From NCBI RefSeq assembly GCF_014633365.1, contig NW_026267106.1, positions 1 to 64,000 of the forward strand: 64,000 bases of DNA, given 5' to 3'. The stretch is from Diospyros lotus (lineage: Eukaryota > Streptophyta > Magnoliopsida > Ericales > Ebenaceae). Below, in pieces: positions 1-10,776 of the stretch. The notes under the pieces are model-generated. The model had not been told where the DNA came from and searched no databases. It was given only the letters and a program-made list of their open reading frames with translations. How positions within the stretch are numbered: the first letter of the stretch is position 1; each line of letters opens with the position of its first letter. The position numbers were made by a program, and so were the translations under genes.

Positions 1-947
1 GTGATAAATATGTTTATGTTAAAACCATAAATCACGAGTGTGTCATTGTGTACTTGTATCTGGATGATATGCTAATAATGGGCACTCATAGAAGTGTCAT
101 AAACTCCACAAAAGGGATGCTGAATTCCAATTTTGATATGAAAGACTTGAGTCTTGCTGATGTCATTCTTGGAATTCGAATAACAAAGAATGCCAAAGGG
201 TATATACTTTCTTAATCACACTATATCGAGAAAGTGTTGCATAGAGTTGGTCATTTTGAGAGTAAGCCCGCAGTTACTCCATTTGATTCAAACTTTAAAC
301 TAAAGAAGAACAATGGTGAAGGTGTATCTCTTTTGGAGTATGCTCGGGTCATTGGAAGTTTAATGTACATCATGAATTGTACAAGACCCGATATTACCTA
401 CTCAATAGGAAGGTTGGCAAGATACACGAGCAATCCTGGACGTGACCATTGGGATGCTCTGGTCAGGATACTCAGGTACTTAAAGTACACATTAGGGTAT
501 GGGTTGCATTACACGATGTATCCACCTGTACTGGAAGGGTTTAGTGATGCTAATTGGATTTCAGATAGCATGGAGACTAAATCGACCAGTGGGTATGTGT
601 TTACCTTAGGTGGAGGCGCTATATCATGGAAGTCTTCGAAACAGACGTGCATTGCACAGTCTACTATGGAGTCAGAGTTTATTGCTCTGGATAAAGCAAG
701 AGAAGAAGCAGAGTGGCTTCGAAATTTCCTTGAAGACATTCCTTTGTGGCCTAAGCCTATAAACGCGATATGTGTCTATTGTGACAACTTAGCTGCTTCA
801 ATGCAAGCTAAAAATAATGTCTACAATGGGAAGTCAAGACATATAAGGCGCAAGCATAATTCTATAAGGCAACTGCTCACCAATGGAATAATCTCCATTG
901 ATTATGTGAAGTCGAAGGAAAATTTGGCAAATCCTTTGATAAAATGA
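1..947 (+). pseudogene. Ty1/copia polyprotein C-terminal end (RT-RNase H), one in-frame stop
   Basis: This is the end of a copia-type polyprotein entering from outside the window. Reading from base 3, the RT catalytic box appears as YLDDM near bases 54-70. It is followed by the copia connection region and an RNase H domain with the usual SDANW, STSGY, WKSSKQ, STMESE and DNLAA motifs. One frame runs throughout, but a TAA at 213-215 interrupts it, probably a decayed CAA. The polyprotein ends at a TGA at 945-947. RNase H would degrade the RNA strand during reverse transcription. With the stop codon, this copy cannot encode an uninterrupted polyprotein. Confidence 0.88.
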
Positions 948-1565
948 GTGACAAGGAATCAAGTCACTTCTACATCAAAGGGAATGGGGTTAAAGCCTGC
1001 GAAATGAATTACTCGGTGATAATCTAACCCAGTTGAATGGAGATCCCAAGATCTGGGTTAAATAGGCAAACTGACTGGGATAATTCATAGTCTACACACT
1101 AAGGAACTTATAGTTCCTCCCTAGTTCCTGGTAATAAGAGTGTGTATTCTGTTGATGGTTCAGGTAATATTGGTATCTTTTGTAAGAGGAGTATTAACAG
1201 AGTGCTCTTAATCAATGCTTACCTATGTGAGAGTAGAAGTGGGTCGCTTCTATGAGAACTGTTCTTAAGGCTTGGGTTCTCTAGAGCTCTCATGAATTCA
1301 GGATATTGTCTAGGACCAAAATGGACACAATTATATAGAACTCGAAGGTGTAAGATGAGTTGTATGTGATATCTGTTGTCTAGATTTACCACCAGGAGGG
1401 TAGTTCAAGAGCTGGTCTCACTACTTCTTCAGTAAGTTCGACAGATACTCACTAAGGGAGGTTCAAGTCCAAAAGACACATTCCCTGATGCATAACTTGT
1501 TGTTTGCTCTCTGTGGTGTCGTGTCAGTCGGTTTGGTTATACACACTTACACTCATGTGGGGGAT
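948..1565 (+). other. copia 3' untranslated internal region and polypurine tract
   Basis: Non-coding stretch between the RNase H stop and the 3' LTR. It ends in a purine-rich tract with a GTGGGGGATTG core at about 1558-1568, typical of the plus-strand primer in plant copia elements. No ORF is credible here. Confidence 0.6.
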
Positions 1566-2437
1566 TGTTGGTTTTCCTAGTGTGTGAGTGTAAGTGTGTG
1601 TGTGGGTGGTTGTCCCACATTGGTTGTGTAAAGAGGTGAGAGTGAGTATTTATACTCCTCCCTCACACTAGGGTTTGTGCCTTAAGGGGCACCCAGATTT
1701 TGTGAGCGGGCGAACCCCTTGGCCCACGCGCGAGCCGCCGCCGCTGCCGTCCGGTCGGACGGTTGGGTCATTAAGATATATTTTTGTATAAAAAAAATAA
1801 CAAATTAAATATTTTCTTTTTATTTTTTATTTCTCCTCTTTCAGTGGCTTCCCAAAGCCTCCCCATTTAATTCCGTGAGATTATTTCTAGCCGCTTCGTC
1901 TTTTCCAAGCGTCGACATTCATTCCGACCTTCAATGCCGCTTTGATGGCAGCGTCTGTTCAGCCTCTTCGACTCGCCTATATAAGGCTTAGTCGATCTTT
2001 GTTGAGAGGCAGAGATCTTCATCTTTACTTCTCGTGTGTCACCAACAGAGAACGAGTGCCTTGAGAGTTCTGCTAGATCCGGTCGAGCTTGGTCACCGTT
2101 CCCCCGAAGTTGGCCGTTGAATCCTGCGTTGACAGACGTCGAAGCCTGCTGGTGACCGGAGCAGGGCGTCATTGTCTTCAGGACAGCACTTCAAGTGTGC
2201 CTCGGCCTTCGTTGTTTCAGTTCTTCCTTCGCTAAATTTCGGGTTTGAGTTTCTGCTGCTGCTATATGTATATATTTATATCTGTTGTTGTGAATCTATT
2301 GTTGCTGGCTGCTAGTTGTTGAACTCAATTTGATCTGTGTTGCTGTCCTTATTAAGGGGTATTTTGCATTACTTGCATAGTGTTGGGGCATTGGTTATCT
2401 ATGTATTTGCCATACCAGTTGTACCGTGGTTCTAACA
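1566..2437 (+). repeat. copia 3' LTR
   Basis: It begins TGTTGG directly after the polypurine tract and ends TTCTAACA, the usual LTR end before a copia primer site, giving about 872 bp. A TATA-like CTATATAAGG lies near 1975-1984 and would place the R region after it. The right boundary is inferred from end motifs, because the 5' LTR is outside the window and could not be compared. Short ORFs inside are chance. Confidence 0.62.
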
Positions 2438-2991
2438 TATTTAAGTTTTCAATGGTCCAAGTATGCAACCTAGACTTTAGAAGAAGAAGAAAAAGAACAT
2501 TGAACAGTGAATAAACATGTAGATCAAAGGGTACATTAACTTGAGTGAGAAGCATTTAGATCAAAGGGTACATCAACAGCAGTAATAACATTTAGATCAA
2601 AGACTCAGACTAAGACACTTGCATTAATCTTGACCTCAATCAACAAAACTCCCAAGTAAAAAAACCAAAAAATTGAAATTGGAGATGAAGAACAATACAT
2701 ATAAAAATCCAAATACCATTTTCCATACCTATTTTATTGCACCCCTCAATGGCAACAGCACAATCAGAGAAACAATTAGCATTGTAGAAGAGAGAACGCG
2801 TGAAGGAGAAAGAGAGAAACAGTTGAGAGACAGCAGATGAGAGGAAGAGTGAGTGAGAGAGGTATGGAGATTGAGGTATACATACGAGTGTTGTTGGGAT
2901 AGAGATTGAGAGTGACTCATGGGAGGGAGGGAGAGATAGGCAGAATCTGTTGATTTGAAGGGAGGGTGCGAGGGAATGGCTGTTTGAAAAA
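2438..2991. other. intergenic stretch with a short direct repeat
   Basis: No gene seen. A motif of about 20 bp (TTTAGATCAAAGGGTACAT and variants) occurs three times at roughly 2519, 2555 and 2590, spaced 35-36 bp apart. Confidence 0.4.
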
Positions 2992-3476
2992 GATAAATGC
3001 TATTTGTACAGAAGCTTTTGTACAGAAAGCTTACAGGGATGATATATCGCGATATATTGCAATATTTTGATCCCTGTTCATCCCCTTCTCCCTCTTCCCC
3101 CTTCCCTCGTCGCTGCAACCTCACCCGCCTCACCTCACCTCGTCGCCACCTTGCCTCGCCTCACCTCGTCCTCGCTTTGCCTCGCCTCGCCTCATCCGCC
3201 TCGCCGCTGTAACCTCCGTCGCCTCTGCCGCCTCGCCCCATCGCCTCATCGTGTCGCCTCGGCCGCCTCGCCTCACCTTGCCGTTGCTGCTGCCGCCGCT
3301 TGTCCCTGCTGCTGCTGTCGCCGCTGGGGCAAATGGTGTGAGAGGGAGAACGAGAGAGAGACAGGGAGAAAGAGATGCTTTGGGCATTTGGGTCATTAAT
3401 TGCAGGGGCAAAATGGATATTTTGATTCTTCTGTAAATATTTCTATAATATATGTTCTATACAAATAGCATGACTC
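2992..3476. mobile_element. Mutator-like MITE with perfect 9-bp target duplication
   Basis: The 485-bp unit is flanked on both sides by TTTGAAAAA (2983-2991 and 3477-3485), the 9-bp duplication length of Mutator-like elements. The two ends read inward as GATAAATGCTATTTGTACAG and GAGTCATGCTATTTGTATAG: both start with GA and share ATGCTATTTGTA. The interior (about 3080-3330) is very GC-rich and built from CTCGCC/CACCTCG-like repeats, unlike its surroundings. ORFs on both strands there reflect composition. No transposase is present, so it is non-autonomous. Confidence 0.62.
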
Positions 3477-3485
3477 TTTGAAAAA

Positions 3486-6400
3486 TCATTTGAGATGTTG
3501 GTATGGTGGGACCCACATGAGTCTTCTTTGCCTCAGAAATATATTATTATTTTTTAAAATATATCTATTAAGTTGTGAAAACAGCTGACCGATGTACCAA
3601 AATTTACTTAGTCGAACAAATTGAATTTTAATAAAAAATTGAACTGAAATGACCAAAGAAACTAAAAAACAGAACAAACCCAAAATAGAAAATTTTAATA
3701 AAAATAAAAAAATTAAACCAACCAAATAAATTGAAAAAGCACACCCAAAAAAAAACCCAAACAAACCGAAACAACCAAAAAAATCGACAAGCCGAACAAA
3801 CCAAAAAATTGAAAAAACCAACTAAACTGAAAAAACAAGAAAAAGAACCAAAAAACTAAATGAGAGCACTTGCTGTAAATTGCAATCACTTGCTTTAAAA
3901 TTGTACAGTTAATGCAACTTATAAATTACAATCAATAATCAGTTTTCAAATGAAAGCACCTGCTGTAAATTACAATCAATAATCCTCGCAACAGCCACCT
4001 CCCTAAAATAATTGAAAAATGAAAACCCTAACTAAAATAATTAAAAATTAAAAACCCTAATTGAAATTTAGCAAATGAGATCCAAAACTACAACACAATT
4101 GAAAAATAAAAACTTGAACTGAAACTCATCTCAATGGGTCACTGATCAGAGCCAAGAGAACAGGGAATGGTGGGTCGATCGTATGTCATTGGTCAAAGAA
4201 TGAAAAGGATGAGTCGATCTCGGTCATCAATCAAAGAAGGGAAAGAGTGGGTTAGTCTTGGTCATCGGTTAAAGAAGGTGAAAGGGAAGGTGGAACAGAA
4301 GGAAGGTCAAAGACTTGAAAGTTAGAGATAAGGACACAACAATCATCGATCGAAGATTGAAGACAAAAGGTCGAAAAGGCGTACAACAAATAGTGTTAGT
4401 ACAGGTCAAAAACAATGTTTTTAAGAAAAATGGTCAGTTCGATTTGTTTGGTTATTTTTAACCTAAAAATTGAATCGAAATAGATTAATTGAAATTTAAA
4501 AAAAAAAATTGAACCGAATCAAATTTTATCAAAAATGGAACAGTATCAAACTAAGAATTTTAATTGGTTCAATTTGATTATTTAGATTAAACCGAACACC
4601 CCTATTGCCTGTTCTGGAGCTTTAAAAAAATATATTTTAGTGTAAGGCCAATGAGTCAGTAAAAAAATTATAATTGTTAGCTTAACTAAAATAGAAAATA
4701 TTTGTTTGATTAAAAATGACATTCATAGGGAAAAAGAAAAAAACAGGCCAAATATATGTAAAATAAATTCTTCTGATAGAGTTCAATATGAATGGGTTTT
4801 GGATAGGTTTTTATGGGCAAATAACATTGAAAAAGTGATTCCTTTAGAATAATGATTTTTTAGAAATTACCACACTTTAATTGATCAAAAAATAACGAGA
4901 ACCAAACCTAATATGAGCATAAGTAAAATGCATTTTGAAAGATTTGAGATGACTATCCTTGCGCAGCTCTTCGTGCTTGTGTCTTTAATTACATGGGAGG
5001 AGATAAATCATAGGCGTAAAATTTTGTTTTATTGTGTAAGACGAGAATTAAACTCACAACTCAGCATATCGCTTGCCTAACCTATGCCCTGGGACCACAT
5101 TTTGAAAAGTTGACTATAAAATGGACTTCGGTTAACTAAAAGGTGTAAAAATTATGAAGACACATTAACTCAATTTATTCTATCATAAGATAAATTTTAG
5201 CTTATTAAATTTTATAGCGCCTTGCGAGCAACATAACATTTGTCAATATGGGCCTTAAGAGGGGAGTGGGGCCCACCCCCCGATAGCCCACATAGGGCAA
5301 TGCGGGCAACAAAACATTCCTCAAACTTTATATTAATTTCCTGTAATCATTTTGTGAGACTTTGATCAACCAATGAATTTCCTATGGTCGACTAATTAAA
5401 CTCAATTTTTTGCACAAATATAGCTTATGCTAATCTTTGGTCGACCATGATTTCATCATCTGTCCAAAACAAAGATATATTCATTAAATATTTACAAGAA
5501 AACTCTCTTTTGCTTTTGTTGTAATCAAAACTATGATCGTATCCTTAAGGGTTAATGAATATATTATTGTCTCGAAAATTAACTTAAGGGGTGGTGAATT
5601 GGGTTTTAAGAAAAATTTTAAATTTTTATACCAAACTATTTTATTGATGAGTAAAAATATGCAAGAATAAAAGTAATCAAATACAAATGCATAATTTCAG
5701 GCTAAGCATGGAAGGTTTCATTAAAAATCGTATCCTTGAACTAGGGACTACTCTAATGGCCTTCACTAATGGTAGCCACCTTTAAATCATATGAAAATAT
5801 GAAGAATGTAAGTCATGAATCTCTAGAGTTCAGTAAAAATTTTATGCATACCATAAATGCACCCCTCATTTTCCATTCTCCCATTTTCAAGGCCCTTTGG
5901 CCAAAACAATGCCTATTTTTACAAAAGGAGTGATCTCTATGGTCACTGTCTCTCTGAAATAACTTTTATTGCTACAATGACAAAAGTACTCTATGAATAA
6001 CTTCATCGTTTCATAATCTATGCCCTCAACTGCCCATGATAATTATATAACATAAAATAAAATTCATCACATACAAAAACCACATGGATGTCATGTTCTA
6101 TGCACACAGGAGGTTAAGGAAGACTTACTAAAAATATGAAATTAGGAACTCCAGTAACCAAATCAGTGATATTGCACCCCTCAAAATTCAATCTGACCAA
6201 AAAAAGATATCTTGACCACCATTCATGAGAGTAGCCATAAAAAGATATAAAAAGATGATAGAGTAAGGTTCATTGCCTTAGTAGGGAGGATCCAACTCAA
6301 ATGTCCAAGCTCCAAAATCTTTCAAACGCTCCTCTCAAAGTTCACTCTCCACACCCACCTTTTCTTTTTTCTTTTTTTTTTGTACACATATTGACAAGAG

Positions 6401-7200
6401 GGGATCAAAATGGTCTCCATTCTGTTGTCGGCTGCAGTTGGTTTGCTTGGCATGACCAAGCATGCTGGCCACTAGCCAGGCTAACACTCCTGCCCATTTT
6501 GAGATTATTAAGATTACATAGTTAATATATAACTTAATATGGTTCTAGGCAAAATATAAAATAAATAGTTGACAATTAAACTTAATTTTGATTCTTTCTA
6601 TTACAATGACATTCTTTCAGTAATACCGTGGGATCCATCTAATTTTAGTAGATAACTTGGCAAAAGACAAATTAATTCAAAGATGATTGCCTACTAGCTT
6701 TGAGCTTGTTAGTCTCAGCTAAGCCCAATCCACCAACCTTTGCATGCTCCTTTAAGTTTTAGCTTTGTTCTCTTTGATAGGGAGGACTCTTTGTTGTTAA
6801 GGTCATGCTTATTTCGGCCTTTCCTTTTTCCAAACTTGCTTGTAGCTTTATATATATATATATATATATTGTTGATTTCGACTATAATATATGTGTCTAT
6901 CCTAGGAAAAACAAAAAATAGTGTTGGGAGAACATAAATCTTCCCCATAATATTTTTTGTTAATTAAAGACTTATTCTAGACCACCAGTCCTTAGCTGTT
7001 AGGGGGTATGGTGCTTATTTATCTCCAAACAGATTAAAGAATATTACCTTTTGTTCATTTCTTTTAGATTCCAATGTTAATGTTTTTCACGCATTACTCA
7101 TTTATCGCACTTAATTTGCAAGATTCATCAGTTTTCCCTTACTTTTCTATACGACAAGGACAAGTGAGATTTCCTCAGTGAACTTGTATTTGCTCAGAAT
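3486..7200. other. AT-rich intergenic DNA, nothing coding recognised
   Basis: No gene, RNA or intact element seen. 3590-3850 and 4430-4610 are rich in ACCGAA/AACCAAA-like words in opposite orientation, and the second ends AACCGAACACCCCTA, like one end of a plant hAT-type MITE; I could not find its partner. 4165-4290 has a weak 40-bp repeat. 6848-6869 is a (TA)n microsatellite. Confidence 0.5.
4165..4290. repeat. degenerate 40-bp tandem repeat
   Basis: About three diverged units with the core GTCGATCTCGGTCATCRRTC followed by AAAGAAGG, starting near 4172, 4212 and 4253. Confidence 0.35.
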
Positions 7201-7220
7201 TATTACATATAGTCCAGTTC

Positions 7221-7226
7221 TTTATT
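7221..7226 (-). terminator. poly(A) signal of the minus-strand expansin-like gene
   Basis: On the minus strand this reads AATAAA, about 166 nt after the stop codon. The surrounding bases match the 3'UTR of the plus-strand paralogue (TTCTCAATA..ACTGGACTA against TTCTCAATAAAATACTTGGACTA at 58341), which supports its role. Confidence 0.55.
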
Positions 7227-7391
7227 ATTGAGAAAGGGCACAGATCACAAGCACTAGCTAGCAGAAAAGCTTGAGCGGTACAAGATGGAGCAAGCATTAG
7301 CTCTACTTATTACAACTGACATATAGGATATTACTCAAGCCTTAACAACTATGTATGTAAATATAGTAGAACTGGGAGTATATATATATAT

Positions 7392-8789
7392 TTATGCAAG
7401 CTTAATGCCAGTTTCATAAGTAGCGCCAGACACCCATTCCCTAGGAATCACTCTACCCAGGTTCACCCACTTTTGGCCTTGGCTCCCACTCACCTGGATT
7501 CTCAACGTAAGCGCACATCTTGGTGGATTAGCAACGCCCCATACTGCTCCCGCACCATTGAGCTTTCCCATGTTCCTCCATAGCCGACCATCAGACTGTG
7601 CCAAGAACAAAACGTTATATAATTAATATATATATATATATATCAGGTCTATATATATATATGTTTGGTTTGGTTAATTTAGTTAAGGATTGCGTGCACA
7701 TACAAGACCTGCATTGGATGGATATATACCCATTTGGCTAAACTAGTTTAGTGAAGTGAACTTACTTGCAAAACTTGAACGGCATTGATGTCACTTTTCC
7801 CGTCTTGGTATAAGAAGACTATTGCTAGGTAATTTGGGTACCTGCTCCACTCATGGACCTTTACTGCCAGGTTGTGATTTGGGTAGCGGCACGAAACTCT
7901 CATATACGCTATGGGAACAACACCGTAAGCAAATAGCTTGGAGGCCATTTTGGGATTAGCCATGGCCGCGTAGGTGTGCTTGCTGAGTATGAAGTCTGTA
8001 TTGTCTCCGCGATCGCCACGGTCTGTTGCCACCACCTTCACTCCATCTGAATTGCAAAGATGTGGGATCTTGCACGTTACCTGTTATATATATGTTTTGA
8101 AAAACATGCAAATTCCATTATTTTACAGGAAAGTGAGAGAAGCAAAGAAGCCCCTTATTTTCTGTACTCAATGACACAAGCTTTTGTCCACTAGGGTTGA
8201 GGCCTATAAGTGCCTTGATAACACATGCTTGTATATATTTTGTTCTCTTAACAACGTTTGAATTAAATTAGATTTTTGAAAGTGCATGCATTTACTACCT
8301 CATAGCAAGCCCCACAGCCAGTTCCATTCCTGTAAAGCTTATTTGAGACCGCTCCCGCATTGCCACCGTAGACAGTTCTTCCACATTCACCATACCCACA
8401 AGCTCCATCTAAAATAACAAACCTTAATTAATTCAACCCCTTTGAAATAATTCATACTACTCATATAATTAATGAACATTATTACCAACTGGGGACGCAT
8501 GATCGATCTATAATTAAAATGGGGGTGTTTGAGACAAATCTCTAAAAATGGTTCTGAAGACCGTTAAATAGAACAAGTTTTCCAAACTTGCTTGATTTTG
8601 AAATTGAGGAACAGTTTCACAACTATAATTAATGATTCAGAATGGAAACTACTTACTAGGAGTGCCCAGGCCATCAGGAGTATTATAGTAAGTTGCTTTA
8701 GAACCCACATAGCTATCTTCGGTGTAACAAAGTGCAGGCAAGAGAGCCATCATATAGAGGAGAAAGTAGCTTTTGGGTGCAGAACCCAT
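7392..8789 (-). CDS. EXLB: expansin-like B protein, intact four-exon gene
   Basis: Secreted cell-wall protein of the expansin superfamily, subfamily EXLB. Exons on the minus strand are 8789-8657, 8408-8299, 8080-7766 and 7595-7392, all with GT-AG introns; phases join cleanly to 253 residues, the usual family length. Residues 1-23 look like a signal peptide. The GH45-like first domain spans about 30-150, with CGYGECGRTV and CGACYEVTCKIP holding the conserved cysteines. The C-terminal CBM63-like domain spans about 160-253. The HFD catalytic-like motif of alpha and beta expansins is absent: the region reads NTDFILS, as known for EXLB. Biochemical activity of EXLB proteins is not well established. 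A TATA box lies 100 bp upstream and a duplicated hairpin 410-510 bp upstream. Its paralogue lies inverted at 47122-58150. Subfamily assignment is by eye. Confidence 0.92.
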
Positions 8790-8888
8790 TTCTTATGAAG
8801 TATAAATTCTCAAGAAAGCTGTAATCTTAGAAGGTTAGATGCTTAAGCAGAAAGCTTTTGATGTGGGAAGTTCACATATGGAGCCCCA

Positions 8889-8896
8889 TATTTATA
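8889..8896 (-). promoter_or_regulatory. TATA box of the minus-strand EXLB gene
   Basis: Minus strand reads CTATAAATATGG, with TATAAATA at this position, 100 bp before the ATG. The paralogue has the same TATAAATA 96 bp before its ATG. Confidence 0.7.
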
Positions 8897-9165
8897 GGTC
8901 ACGAGGAGAGGAAGAACAGTGGGTTATTGCCTTCCAATGGGTTCTTGGAAACCTAGAAGGGGAAGGATAGTTTATATAATTTTTTATACAATAAATATTA
9001 TTTAAAAAAGTGATTTTCTTATAAATATAAATAATTGTTTAGATATTATTTTTTTCACTTTTTCATTTGTAGATCAGTATAAATAAAAATATTTATAGAG
9101 AGGATAAATATCATTCTCTAAAGATATGATAAAAATATTATGTCCAAGCCCAAGTTAAGGCAAGC

Positions 9166-9298
9166 AGTTTGTCAAATGTCCAATTACAGCTACCGTGATT
9201 TGGTAGTCTTCTATGACTATCAAATCAAAAGTAGTTTGACAAATGCCCCAATACAGCTACTGTGATTTGGTAATCTTCTATGACTATCAAATCAAAAG
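9166..9298. repeat. two tandem 67-bp copies of a hairpin motif upstream of EXLB
   Basis: Two 67-bp units lie side by side. Each holds an imperfect palindrome: GATTTGGTAGTC, a 6-nt loop TTCTAT, then GACTATCAAATC (9197-9226), and a second with GATTTGGTAATC (9264-9293). The right arm continues into AAAAG. The same palindrome with longer arms is upstream of the other EXLB gene (46436-46486). It could be a shared regulatory element or a small foldback element present before the duplication. Confidence 0.6.
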
Positions 9299-9451
9299 CC
9301 ATAGGCTTTGATCCTTGGTAGATATATATAAATATTTGCTTGTGGACAGTCAAATACATGCAAACTTGAGACTTATAAGAATTGTATTTGGCAATTGGCA
9401 ACATTGCTATAGAAAATGATAACCTACTGCCTTGGCTATAATTAATTTAAA

Positions 9452-9497
9452 ACTCTCTCTCTCTCTCTCTTTATTTATATATATATATATATATAGT
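9452..9497. repeat. (CT)n then (TA)n microsatellite
   Basis: Simple repeat of about nine CT units followed by a TA run. Confidence 0.8.
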
Positions 9498-9683
9498 TCC
9501 TGTGGATGGTTGTTGCCATTTGAATAGTACTTACCTTCTTTCGCATCACCTCTTTATGTCAAATCATTTTTTATTTTAAAAATAATAATAAATGACGGGT
9601 TACAATTTTATATTGAATTCCATAGAAAAGATGACGTGTTAGGGCTTAGGCTTGCGCTTAAGCTTAGACTTAGGCTCGGTACT

Positions 9684-10238
9684 TGATGGTGTGGTGGCCA
9701 ATCATATTTCTTTGTCTTAAATCAAGTACCTACAAAGAGATGAAGTCGGGGACTTGCTCTTTGTGATCACTCCGACGTTTAAATCAGTTCACCAATTTAT
9801 CTATTTTTCACCGTATAAAGTCAAGAACTTAGAAAAAAGAGATTTAAATACTTTACCCGTCCTTGTTGCTTTCCTTTTATCCTCTCGGCAGGATAAGGAT
9901 TCCCTTTTCGAATCACTGGGATCCACATCTCGTCCCTTGCGGAGCCATAATCCTAACGATATGAATATGGTAATCGTTTCCGAGGGGTTCGAGATAGTCC
10001 ATATTCCATATCTCCATGATCCTCAGAGTGATGATTGATTTCGAGAAATCTAGAGAATCTTCACTGAGTAACAGGTTAGTCACTGTGTTGAGGTGTATTT
10101 GCCACGTGTCCTCTTTAAGCTTAGGTAGGATGACGTCAGTAGAGTGGCTCCCTAGCGAGCACGTGTGGCTGATGTTATTGGTTGTATTCCTGGCATGTAT
10201 TGGAGTAATTATGAACCTGAGGATATTTTCCCTTATCA
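9684..10238 (-). repeat. element A 3' LTR (left)
   Basis: TG..CA ended; matches 28502-29045 over its length with substitutions and small indels (for example TGATGGTGTGGTGGCC against TGATACGGTGGCC at the ends). GTACT target duplication lies just outside. The purine tract at 10239-10254 (minus strand GGGGTGGGGGGGGGCAAG region) is the plus-strand primer. Confidence 0.82.
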
Positions 10239-10776
10239 CTTGCCCCCCCCACCCCTCGAGCCCTCTAACTTGAATGGCTCAAGGAGTGTCAAAATCTTTG
10301 AAGGTTACAAGCACCTGGTGTCTACTGTCTCCGAGGGTTTGAGCTCTCTTTTACTCTAAGGGTCGAGATCCATCACGTCCAAAGAGCTAAGAAGTTTCTT
10401 TTTCTTGTATATATTCTTATGGCGTGGTTACCAATTTGTTCCGATGTCGACATCCATTCCCTAGATGTTGTCCGAACCCTTCACTTCTCGAGCCGCACAA
10501 TCTCTGGGTAATTAATGCTCATCATTACCTGCTCTTTGGTTCTCCACCTTCAAGGTTTAATAGGCGACTCTCACCCTTATGTTCACTCCTCCTTCTGATT
10601 CTTTTTCTGCTCACCCTATCGCTATGTTATTGTGCCTTCCATTCTTTTTCTGCATCTATCTTGCTTTCTCTCAACATTCTTTCATGGTGATTACTGGATC
10701 TAGAAGGCTTAACTCAACCGGCGCGAAACTTGTTAAGTGAGAAAACCACCCTACCTCCTCCATTTCCTGCTAATGG

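Noticed and set aside
3067..3411. Overlapping ORFs on both strands in a GC-rich patch
   Set aside because: Open on several frames at once because of CTCGCC/CACCTCG repeats; composition effect inside the MITE.
4400..4620. hAT-MITE end with AACCGAACACCCCTA
   Set aside because: Only one end is seen; the partner end and target duplication are not found.
5040..5100. Possible tRNA-like stretch
   Set aside because: No cloverleaf could be drawn and no anticodon arm was found.
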